NCBI GenBank assembly: GCA_031841125.1 | Contig: CM063110.1 | Location: 30,066,678-30,130,677 of the forward strand | DNA length: 64,000 bases | Source of the DNA: Acanthococcus lagerstroemiae | Lineage: Eukaryota > Arthropoda > Insecta > Hemiptera > Eriococcidae | Direction of reading: 5' to 3' | Shown here: one piece after another, positions 47,578-58,149 of the stretch | How the letters are laid out: each line of letters begins with the position of its first letter | Position numbering within the stretch: position 1 is the first letter of the stretch | The notes under the pieces: generated by a model | What the model was told of the DNA's origin: nothing | Databases searched by the model: none | Seen by the model: only the letters and a program-made list of their open reading frames with translations | Translations under genes and position numbers: made by a program

Positions 47578-49452
47578 AGATAATCCACATAAATTAGGCT
47601 CTAACAAAGGAAAAAAAAATCATAGAAAACTGAAACTCGGTACATTTGTCTAATTTAGTATCCTGAACAACATACTGAAAGCCCCAACGAATCCGGTGCT
47701 GGCGTCGTCTCTTAGGGGCAAAAATTGGGGCATAAAACAGTTTTTGACTTATATCTCGCTAAAATTTGAGTTAAGAAAAAAAATATTCAGTCAAATGTGA
47801 TAGAGAGTGAAAAAATACACAAAGAATGGTCCTACACATTTTCCCGTAGAGTGTGTATTTGTCGAATAAATTCATATCAAACGTTGAGATGTTTCCTCCA
47901 CCATATGCACTGTATACATTTAATAGAACTTATTGTAATCGATGCGACGTAGACTTGTACGCATACGAGAAGATTCATTCCAAATACTGGCACCAGTGAT
48001 GGAATGAAGAGAATCAACCCCTTCTCCATCGCCTGAAACGTCAAATTACTCCCACTCCATACATAAATCAGAATTAAATTGAAAAGATTTGAAAATACGT
48101 ATATAACATTAGATGTACATATTATACAGAAATTATTTAAGTAAATGTAAAATTTAATTATTCAGGCTCTTCAAAATCCAGTTCCAGTTCATAATTTGAA
48201 CAATTTGAACAGAGGCAGGCTCTAGAGCAGGTCAGTTCCATTTTACGGCAACCGCACTTCTTGCCGCAAGTGCCCTTCTTACATGAACAAAAAATGATTT
48301 TTAAAATATTTTCGGGCTCTGCAGTTGTGGTAGTTGGGATAGGTGTTAGTCCACTTAATGTCTTTCTCCAACCCCGCTCCATTGGATTCAATCTCAGACC
48401 AAGCCAAATGTTCACCTGATAATAAGCTCGCAGGAAATGTTGACACGCAGCCGCAATGGATGCGGGAATCGAACAAAAGTTGTATGTCTTCTTTCGTATA
48501 CCGTTTTGGAGACATAATTAAATAACCATTCCGATCATTCAAAATTTCATAATCGATTTCGAAGATCAATTATTTCAAAAATCAAATCGATCAAGAAATC
48601 GGGAAAAATGAATTGATTTTTCGATTGATTGATCACTTTTGATTGCCGATCTATCGATTAATTAATTTACTGAAAACAGGAAAACTGATTTAAATAATAA
48701 ACAAAAATTCATAATCGAATCAAATAATCAATTTTTAAATGCCGATTAATTAAAAATGATTGATCAAAGATCGAAAATCTATTATGAGGTGTTTGAAAGA
48801 TTGATCAGAAATAATCGGAAAGTTATGATCGGATCGAAAAGTCGATTTTTAAATGCTGAATAATCGAAAATGATTTCGATCGAAATGGTTAATCTAAAGC
48901 AAACTTGGGCGTTTCTTTCGAGCAAAAGCGTATAAGGTCTAATTCATTTTTTTCCTCTTGCTATTTCTTTCTTCTTTTTTTTATTTTTTCCTTTTCTGCC
49001 ACAGATTGATCGACCTCAGAGGTATAAATTGTTTGACAAAGTAAATAAAAATTGAAGTATTCATGCGTGTGCGAGTCTACATTGCATCGATTACAATAAG
49101 TTGCATTAAATGTACACAAGGATGAGGAAACTTCTCAACGTTTGATATTAATCTCGACAAATACGCACTCGACGGAAAAATATGTAAAAACATTTTTATG
49201 TATTTTTTTATTCTCTATCACATTTGTCTGAACTTTTTTTTTTCCAAACTCAAATTTTAGCGAGATATAAGCCAAAAACTGTTTTACGCCCCCATTTTTG
49301 CCCTCTAGGGTACGACGCCGGCATCGGATTTGTTGGGACTTTTAGTATGTTGTTCAGGACACTTGATTAGACCAATGTACCAAGTTTCAGCTTTCTATGA
49401 CTTTTTTCCTTTTTACACTCTTATTTGGGCTATCTTATGTGGACTAAGACGT
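47578..49452. mobile_element. Long-TIR transposon-like unit carrying a CXC-domain gene
   Basis: 47578-47975 and 49062-49452 are inverted copies of each other, about 390 bp, matching at roughly four bases in five by eye. Shared stretches include TATATCTCGCTAAAATTTGA, CCTGAACAACATACT, ATCAAACGTTGAGA and CTTATTGTAATCGATGCA (one base differs in the left arm). They flank a small cysteine-rich gene on the minus strand and a GATC/ATCGATT-rich stretch at 48.54-48.9 kb. No DDE transposase is visible. The outermost bases and a target duplication are unclear. Confidence 0.65.
48158..48569 (-). pseudogene. CXC (tesmin/TSO1-like) cysteine-rich protein, C-terminal part
   Basis: A minus-strand frame of 85 codons ends at 48158. 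It contains NPMERGWRKTLSGLTPIP, then ILKIIFCSCKKGTCGKKCGC, then RKMELTCSRACLCSNCSNY, and an acidic tail. The pattern C-x-C-KKG-x-C-GKKCGCRK-x(3)-TC-S-x-AC is the CXC motif that binds zinc and DNA in tesmin/TSO1-like proteins. The preceding N-P-x-E-x-GW-x(n)-L-x-P-I block is seen in many uncharacterised arthropod proteins with this C-terminus. A second frame (48279-48569, including FDSRIHCGCVSTFPASLLS) overlaps it upstream and probably represents the same gene after a frameshift. The tail is intact, but the N-terminus cannot be traced, so this is a fragment. Its placement between inverted repeats suggests it is element cargo. Confidence 0.6.
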
Positions 49453-50018
49453 ATGTTTAAATTCTAAATTTTGATCTCCCTCATAAACTTACTTCAACAT
49501 CACTCTTGGTCATGTGAACCATAAGTATGATATTTTTTTTGTTGATAACACGTTGCTACAACCAACTTTAGTTAGAAAATTGAGTTCGTTTCAAGACACT
49601 ACGATGGAACTTTTCGTCTATTTGAGTATTGTTCTCAAATCTAGTGAGGCTCAGGTGAGTAGGTCATTGGTGTAGGGGGTGAAAGAGGTATATCACAAAT
49701 TCAAGGGGAAAAAATTACGCTAGTGTTTTTAGTTACAGAGAGAGCAAGCAATTACGGCAATTTTCTGATTATTCAAAGATTCACCTGTTACAAAGCTGAA
49801 AATCTAAACTTTTCGATTTTTTTTTTTTTTTAATACAAAAACATGAAATTTTCGGGTGTGGCGTAGGCAAAAACTATGTTCTCGACACGTGAGTGAAATT
49901 TCAACTACACCAGTCGATCTGCCATGTCTTAATACCTCAGTTTCCGGCCCTAACTCAAAACTGCCAATTTTAGACTTAACCACCTTTTGGTTCTCACCGA
50001 TTCAATTATTATTTAAAT

Positions 50019-50250
50019 GGGCCGCGAAGCGGCCAGGGGGCAAAGCCCCCTAGTATTATTTAAATTTTGCAATTTAAATCCGGACTGAATCAAGAATCTA
50101 ACGCAGATTTTGAAATCGGTATTCCAAGGAATTTAAATGGGCCGCGAAGCGGCCAGGGGGCAAAGCCACCTAGTATTATTTAAATTTTGCAATTTAAATT
50201 CAGACTGAATCAAGAATCTAACGCAGATTTTGAAATCGGTATTCCAAGGA
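50019..50250 (+). mobile_element. Two Helitron-like 3' termini in a 120-bp tandem duplication
   Basis: GGGCCGCGAAGCGGCC and GGGGGCAAAGCCCCC form two adjacent hairpins followed by CTAG and T at 50019-50055. The block repeats 120 bp downstream from 50139, with one base change (GCCACC). The spacer with TTTGCAATTTAAAT and TCAAGAATCTAACGCAGA is also duplicated. Confidence 0.5.
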
Positions 50251-50865
50251 ATTCCTGTTCAGATAGTTTTTCCGATACCTTTCCATTTGGAAATCAAAGT
50301 TGGCCCCAGCTTCTCCGCCCTTGGAGTAGGGACCTCCCCCCCGCCCCAAATAAAAAGAAACTAAACCTTAACAATCAAATACTCCCTAGTCCACGTGTCA
50401 ATTCGATTGTTTGTTTAAAAATCTGGATGAGGAAGCATTTTATTATTTGGTGCTCTGTATACCAAGAGCTTGAATTGAGTTAGGGGGTTCCCCAATAGTG
50501 TAATTTCACAATTTCCTAATCTTCCGTGATTCCCTCCGACTCCAGCCGGATATCTTTTGTTTTCGATAGTAAACTCATTATTAAAATTCAACTCTACTCA
50601 TCAACCTAATTTGAATAATTGAAGACGGTTTCTGCGGGCAAAATACCGCCTCTCATGAGGAACAAGTAATCAAGTATGAAAAGAGCTGCACCGTTCATTC
50701 CAAATTGCAAAGTCAGTACCGGCAGAGACGAAACTTGACTTTCAGTTTGGGGGATGGAGAGAGGGGGGTTGGAGAAGAAAAATTTGCTGAAAAATATTTT
50801 TTTTAATTAAAAATTCGCCGATAAAATTTGTAAAAAAATTCTTCAATCAAAATATTTTTTAATGA

Positions 50866-50908
50866 ATAAAATAAATAAATAAATAAATAAATAAACGAAC
50901 AAACAAAC
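50866..50908. repeat. (AAAT)n/(CAAA)n microsatellite
   Basis: Seven or more AAAT units followed by CAAA-type units, within the GPCR intron. Confidence 0.9.
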
Positions 50909-51050
50909 GTTCTTAAAAATGAAAAATTCAAATAGATTTGCCTATTGCCAAATTATTATGGGAGGGGTGTTTCAACCACCCACATCTACCATGTTTTCAT
51001 CTCTGAAGTACGAATACCTGTTCCCACTAACTGTTTTTTCTCAATTTCAG

Positions 51051-51387
51051 ATTTGTGTGGGTCTTGATCAGAAGCAAACGGAAACGTTCGAGTCTGACCA
51101 CGAGGTCGAGGGAAAAGGAAAACCAAACGGATCGTATCACGACAATGCTTTTAACTGTACTTTTCCTATTCTTATTAGCAGAGGTCCCTCAAGGTATTTT
51201 AGGATTATTGTCGATAATTATTGGCGAACAAGTCTTCTACAGCTGTTATCGAAAGTTAGAAGATTTTCTCGACATAATGGCACTAACGAACTCGAGTCTG
51301 AATTTCGTCGTGTATTATTTCATGAGCACTCACTTTCGAATCTCAGTAAAGGAAGTGCTCGGCTGCGCACGGAAATCCCCGATGTAG
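51051..51387 (+). CDS. Myosuppressin/FMRFamide-type neuropeptide GPCR, exon 2 (TM6-TM7, C-tail)
   Basis: The acceptor TTTCAG|A gives one base to complete the split arginine codon AG|A, then FVWVLIRSKRKRSS continues TM5 and intracellular loop 3 in perfect phase with exon 1. TM6 lies in TTMLLTVLFLFLLAEVPQG and TM7 in IMALTNSSLNFVVYYFMS. Family members share the QTDR-x-TTMLL, E-x-PQGILGLL and N-x-S-x-NF-x-(L/V)Y features. The tail is short (FRISVKEVLGCARKSPM) and stops at 51385-51387. The joined protein would be 380 residues with all seven helices, slightly shorter than typical members. AATAAA signals occur at 51736 and 51817. Confidence 0.9.
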
Positions 51388-51399
51388 TGAACAGTCGCG

Positions 51400-54185
51400 C
51401 TCACATAACGACTTTCTGAAAGAGGAAACGGAAAATTGTTCGGAAGAATTTTTTTATAATGTTTCTCGAGTTAAGGGATTCAAATTCGATGAACCGAAAA
51501 TAAGCAAATATGCGGCGGTAGCGTTTTTTTGTGAACAATTTTTTTTTAATGTATTCGAATTTGAAATCAAAATTTTAGGGATGTGGATGGTGGTTTGGAT
51601 GCCAGCAGTGAGGGCAGGAAAATGAAATCAGAACTTTAAGAAGTTGTGTATCGAACCAAAACCAAATATTTCAATCGAAATAATTTATTTATGATCGACA
51701 ATAATGGGTACCAGTCGACTTACGACGGTCTTCCGAATAAATTTCTCGAATATCTACTCTAGTCGTTTTTTGACCCCTAATTACTTTGTGTAATGCGCGT
51801 AGCTAGAACTATGAGAATAAAACGGGGTTTCCATCAAATACTTCGGTATCGATATTTTGAACATCAGTCCATAAGTGCTGACCTGGAGTGAGGGAGGCTC
51901 GTGAGGGTGGCACAAGTGTCATAGTAATGCTAAAAAAATCTTCGCGTGTATAATTTTCCAATTTTTTGAGGCATCTTTCAGTAAATTAAAAGGGACTAAG
52001 TCCCCTCCCCCCGAGAACCCTCTATTTGCGTCTATGAATCAGTCTCTTGACGGGTAGGTATGCTGAGAATCTGCTATCTTGTCGATCACTGATCAAGATA
52101 CTCGTATTTATAGAAATTTGGCGTGTTAAGGAAAAGTTGTACCCACTTCTATCCTCAGCCTCATGGTCACAGATAATCTGGTTTCCCCGTAGAGTGAGTA
52201 GAGAAAACTGATTCAGGTGTTTCACAAATAACCTTTTTATTTATTTTTGGACCGAATTTAAGCCGGTGTGTACATTTTCGTTTTGATTTCCCTCAACGAG
52301 AGGAGGTATCAACTTTGGAATTTACAACAAAACTGACGAACTAAAAATGCAAAATTTTTCGCCTGTTTCCGATGTCAAGTATTTCATTATTTTCAATTAC
52401 TGGAGCTCATTGGGGTCACCGAGACCAAAATTATTAATTTTCATAATCGGCTTCGTTTGAAAAGTCAATAAATGAAGCACCGAATTAGGAGTTTTCAGGG
52501 TAGCTAATTTCGAAAATGCATTCGATTTTCTGATTCTGTCTTGATTTTGGCCCCTGACATCAGAATTTTAAGCGTGAAAAAAGTAGCAGAATGGATGTTA
52601 CTGAACGATTATTTTCAATTAAAAAAAAAAGAAAAAAAAAGTTTAAAAAAATGGGTATAACTATGTAAAATTTTGACTGTGGGGTCTTACATTTGGACAT
52701 TAAAAATTTGATACAATAATCCTAGTTAACAACGTAAAAAAACCTATTTAGATAGTCCTCTCGATGAGCCCGATCAAATATTCTCAAATTCAGTGACCCA
52801 AGACCAGGGACGTACCGTAGGGCAGAGAAGGGAGCTTCCCCCGTAGGAATTTTTTTACTCAGCAGTTAGGGAAATTTACCGTTTCAGTCAACCGAAGTTG
52901 GAAAATTTCGGTAGAGTTAGGGAAATCCGACAAGTCAATTTTCTTTTTGCCTTTGATACTTGGGAATTTGGAGTTGAGAAGTTGGGAAAATCAAACAAAT
53001 CAAAAGTTGTTTTTTTTCGCTTTGACATTTTGGACTTTTGAGTTGAATCAGTTAGAACTTTCAGACTCACCCCTCCCCAGGAAAAACTCTTCGGTACGTC
53101 CATGCCCAAGACTCCTTATTTTGATACTTGTTTCGATTTTTCAATTCAGGTCGACTTTATCGCCTCTCAAATGCGATATTTCAATTGTGGATACTCACAT
53201 AGGATCTGAATCAAAATTTCGATATCATATTTGAAATCAGCGAGCCGAAAAGATACGATTCGGATTTTTTATCCGATTTTGTCAGTATGAAGGGTGGTGT
53301 TTTGAATTTGGGGCCCAAATCAGAGCCGGATCACAATTCAGTTGAGATATTCTGAAATCAGCGATGTAGAAAATGTACATTTCGATTCATACCTTTTCTT
53401 TCAAGGCTCTGAAGATGAGGAGGATACCCTCAGATTTCATTTTCAACCTTCTGACCCTTTAATAAACTTTGACAACTTCAGGACTCTGCTCGCGCCAATT
53501 CGACGAGTGGTTTAAAAAATTGAGTACAAATGGCTGTTCGTAAAATACTCTTTGTATGTACACCTTTTTCTATTAGCTCTTGGCCCAGTGGTGGCAACTA
53601 CAGCACTGCCCAGTGGTGGCAACTACAGCACTGCCCTGAGGCTTCGGCAACACAGAAAAAATTCCGAAAAATACCTCAAAAACCTAAGTTTATTTGGATA
53701 TTTGTGACCGTGCCCCAAGAAAGAGACCTTGGGCATAAGGTCCCTTTCTTCGGACAGGTCATACTTGGATATTTGGATTTAAATTTGGTTTGGTCAAAAT
53801 TTTTGAAATTAAATTCACATTGTCCAAACAATTTCTGTTTTTTTTTTCTCGCATAAACTGACCAAAATAATTTAGCAATTCCACCCCCCCTCCCCCACAG
53901 TTTAATGAAGTCGGGCAACACACGAAGAAAATCTAAGTTGTCGCCACTGTCTTGGCCCCTTCAGAATGAGAGTAGATGAATCCATCTGCATGGGTACTAG
54001 TTTAGACTGCCAGCTTACCGTGCAAAAACAGAAAATTTTGATTTTAAATACTGCCCAACGCTTGTGAGTCCCTTATCTCGAGTCATACTGAATCGGGTGG
54101 GGCGACAATTGATCTCATTTAATGGAAATTCCATTCATTGTCTATGGATCTGGTCTCAATTCTAAATTGACTACACAGAATTTCC
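51400..54185. other. No recognisable gene; likely 3' UTR then intergenic
   Basis: A 25-bp tandem duplication (CCCAGTGGTGGCAACTAC in each copy) lies at 53584-53633, and a hairpin with AAGAAAG/CTTTCTT arms at about 53716-53751. Nothing else was recognised. Confidence 0.45.
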
Positions 54186-55380
54186 CCAGTAACTGGTATT
54201 TAAATTTTTAACCATCAATATAACAATCGTTAATATTTTGTAATTTTAATTATTGATACCTATTTTATCAATTTTAAAATTTTCAATATTGATATTTTGT
54301 TCCTTACTTTAGAGCTGTCAATATTTTAAATGTGTCCATATTTGTACTATAATATTTTGATTGTTGATATGCGAAGTAATGGTTTGTTAACTGCCAATAT
54401 TTGTATGAATAATATTGCGAATAACAATATTGTATCTAGTAATGCCTTGATTGAATAATATTTTAACTATCAATATTCTGAATACCAGTGTAATAACTAT
54501 CAACATTTTCACTACCAATATTTTGAGTAACAATATTTTAAATACCAATATTTCGATGAACATACTATGAGGAAATATTTTGAGTAATATTTTGACAAGG
54601 TATTGATTTTGTCATAAACAATATTCTGACTGGCAATATTTTGTCTACGAACATTTCAACTAACCATTTTAGGACTAATAATATTTTGGCTGTTCATATT
54701 TTGACAATCAATATTTTTAATAGAGGTACATAAATATTTTGATAATTGATATTCTAACTGAAAACATTTTGTTCATTAATATATTGACTCAGCAATATTT
54801 CAATCATCAATATTTTAAATAACAATATTTCTACTGTCAATGTCTCAGCTAACCATATTGTTAGTATCATAATCAACTGATAATATTCTGACTAAATATG
54901 ATAATATTTTGATTCATAATAGTTTTGTGATTGATATTTTGTCTGTTGATAGGTACCTAATTTCGAGAGACAATTTTTACATTTTAATATTTTGACTATT
55001 AGGTGATTAAAATTAGCATGCATATTTTAACAATTTGATATTTTTATCAACAAGATTTTGACAATTATTATTTTTAACTATCGATATTTTGATTAGAACA
55101 ACGTAGTATTTCGACTTCTATATGTATCTAATATTAAAACATTATCAATATTTTGACTGACAAAGTTTCTACTACTAATATTTTGTTTGTTCATATTCCA
55201 AATGTCAATATATTTTCACAGTTGATGATTTGAATTACCAGGTATTATTTGACTACCAAGATTTTATCTATTAATATTTCAAGCAACAATTTTTTGACTG
55301 TTCATGTTTCAGTTATTCATTTTTTGATTATAAATATTCTAACACGCAATATTTTGAATGTTAATGTTTTGACTGAAATA

Positions 55381-56160
55381 TGGGTCATTCTCCAGGAACT
55401 GAGAATATTAAGGTGGCATTCCCCCATCCCCTAGAATATTTAGTTTATATTATAGAGAATATTCAGTAAGCTTACAGAGCATGATGGGGGGGGGGGGATT
55501 TGCCCACCTAGACACCTTGTCCTTGGCAAAAGCACTAATATCAAGAACTACGGACAAAACAGGTTCAAGAATTTCCTTTTCCATTGAATTTTTGAAAATT
55601 ATACAATCACATGCGCCAATGACTACAATTGGCATGTTGATCATGTGTTCAGGGATCAAAACTCTACCTGTATTGCCATTTGTTGTGCTGAAAAATGTAT
55701 AGGACACATATCTTTGCACCAGTCAAAAATTGACCACGGCAGTGGACTGAAAATCTTGGTGACAGTACTTTACGCCATCCTTTGTGGAAATGTGAAATCA
55801 CTGAGAACAAATTGAACTTCTTAATAAGTATATATGTGTACCTCCAGTCTTTCTGAACAAAAATACCACTTTAGTCGGAAAAAACAACGTGAAACAAAAT
55901 TTTAAGAAATAAGCGTTATTGGGACAAGATGCATCCACGACAATGGACACCTTCCTATGCTTTTTCCATTCAAAAGATGGTAATTGTCCTGTCTGATGAA
56001 TTAGATTGGTGGAACTTGTTGCGGATGTTATTGAGTAACTTGAACCCCCCCTTCCCCTCCAACTAAAATATTAATAATAAATAAATGAAAGTAAAAAAAT
56101 CGAAGGTTCGGGTTTAAAATTTGCTGATCACAAAATGTTCTGTTTCTGGAGAATTACCCA
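55381..56160. mobile_element. 780-bp TIR element with TA target duplication
   Basis: The left end TGGGTCATTCTCCAGGAAC and the right end in reverse TGGGTAATTCTCCAGAAAC are flanked by TA on both sides (55379-55380, 56161-56162). Outside, the 15-bp minisatellite continues. A minus-strand frame (55450-55719) has no recognised motif. Confidence 0.8.
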
Positions 56161-56991
56161 TATTTTGACTCTTGATATTTCAACTAACATCTTCTAAACT
56201 ATGTATTAATATTTTAGCTATCTATGTTCTGACGATTAGCATTTTACACATTGACTAGCAATATTTTGACTAATCAAAAACATTCTGCCTATTAATACTT
56301 TTACCATTTGTATTTTGACTATCAATGTTGTGACTACTAATATTTTAACAATCTAAGTATATTTTTTCTTTTAATATTTAGATAAAACAACAATTTAACT
56401 ACCAATATTTCAAGTACTTATGAATATTCTGACTTACACTAACTTGACTATCAATATTTCCATTGACAGTAATTTGGTTACCGACATGTCTATATTTCAA
56501 TCAGCAAATTATTGACTGTTGATGTTTTTACTATTTATACTTTGCCTATCAATATTTCAAATATCTACATTTTGATTAGACAAAATTTTGATTATCAATA
56601 TTTTGAATAATAAATACCAACTATCAATATTTTGATTGACACTATTCTAAATATAAAAATTTTGCCTAAAAATATTTGGTCAATGAATATTCTTTAACTG
56701 ACAATAATTTTTTACTGATATTTTGTTTCTTGATATTCCAATTAATAACTTTTTGATTATTCATAAGTATATTCTGTGTATTCAAATTTGACTATTAATA
56801 TTTCAAGTATTGATATTTGGACTATTAGTATTTCAATTATTGATATTTCGATCATTGGACAATGAATATTTCAATTAACAATCATTTGGTTGTTGATATT
56901 TTGTTTCTTGATATTTCAATCAAAAGTGTTTTGATTATTCATATTTTGTTTTTTCATATTTTATTTGGACTATTGGTACTTTGATTATTTA

Positions 56992-57934
56992 GGGTTAGTG
57001 GTTCCAAGATGACACAGGTTCCAAGGTGACAAATTGTGAATATCTCGTCCGTTATTAGCACACTATTTAGGTGAAACTTATACTGCAGACATGTGACAAC
57101 ATAACACTCATTTTAATGTGTGAACGAAATAAATATCAGAAAACAATCTCATCACTAAAAACATGTTTTTGGATGCCAAAAGTAAAAATTTTTCAACTCC
57201 GTTTTTTTTTATTGAGAAACTAATTTGTTTAACTGGTAAATAAATTTCGAATATGTTATACAACTATAAGTTCTGCATTGAAAGACGTTAAATTCATAAT
57301 CATAACTTTTTTTGGTCACAACAAATACCACATTAAACATAAAGAAAACGTTGGTTCCAAGATGACATATTTTTTTGGATTCCAAGATGACACGTATTAA
57401 TTTTCATATATTTTTATACAAATGGGTACAGGATATCAACGAAAAACAACCCGAGGTCAGTTTTTGATGCAGAAGATATGAAAAAGGCCGTAAATTTAGT
57501 TCTTGAAAAGAATTATTTGTATAGAGCTGCTTGTGAAGAATTTGATTCTAGGAAGTATACGAAAAGGCAGGAAAGGGCCTTGACTATTGACGTTGACCTG
57601 TCCCATTAAGTATAACATATATTGATATATCTATTATATTATATTTTAATAAATAAATAATTTTGACTTTTGACCAGGTTTTTTCTAGTCGTGTCATCTT
57701 GGAAGAGGCTTCATGTCATCTTATACCCCCGGGGTTCCAAGATGACACAGCTGATCACTGCAAGTATTTGTTACCATATCGTGGGTTATAAAAGTAATAT
57801 AGACCATTCATTATTGGCTCATTTTAATCATTTAATATTTTTTTTTTAATAAAAATTTCAAGATGTTTGGAAAAAAAACTTGATCAGATACACCTCAAAA
57901 TAACTTTACTGTGTCATCTTGGAACCAGTAACCC
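56992..57934. mobile_element. Pogo-like TIR element with TA target duplication, 943 bp
   Basis: TIRs of about 26 bp begin GGGTTA(G/C)TGG and contain GGTTCCAAGATGACACAG. TA flanks the ends (56990-56991, 57935-57936). The core TTCCAAGATGACA or its complement recurs inside near 57021, 57352, 57380, 57700, 57715 and 57735. It carries a Psq helix-turn-helix remnant. Tc1/mariner superfamily, pogo branch (inference from TA and the Psq domain). Confidence 0.75.
57424..57609 (+). pseudogene. Pogo transposase Psq helix-turn-helix remnant
   Basis: The frame reads VFDAEDMKKAVNLVLEKNYL followed by YRAACEEF, then a basic tail and a stop at 57607. This fits the Psq/CENP-B N-terminal DNA-binding helix-turn-helix (pattern F-x-x-E-(D/N)M-x-KA-(V/I)-x-x-V-x-x-x-x-x-x-x-AA-x-x-F), which binds transposon ends. 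The second HTH and the DDE catalytic core are absent, so the copy depends on helpers or is dead. Confidence 0.65.
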
Positions 57935-58149
57935 TACATTTTAATTATGAATATTTTGACTCTATATTTTTTAATATTGATATCTTAACTACAAGTATTG
58001 CAACTACATAATGATATTTTAACAATCTAGGTATATTAATTTAGATAATTGATACTTGTAATTTTATTACTAATTTACCAACAATATTTTGACTTTGGAG
58101 ACAATTTCAATTATTGATATGTTTATATCTATAAGTAACGGTTATAGAT

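Larger units (their letters stand above)
43398..51050 (+). other. GPCR intron, 7653 bp
   Basis: It starts GTTAGTG and ends TTTTTTCTCAATTTCAG, a good polypyrimidine tract and acceptor. It contains a G-rich minisatellite (45.05-46.5 kb), Helitron-like ends (46.6 and 50.0-50.2 kb) and a long-TIR unit with a CXC gene (47.58-49.45 kb). From 43.4 to 45.0 kb I see no features. Confidence 0.85.
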
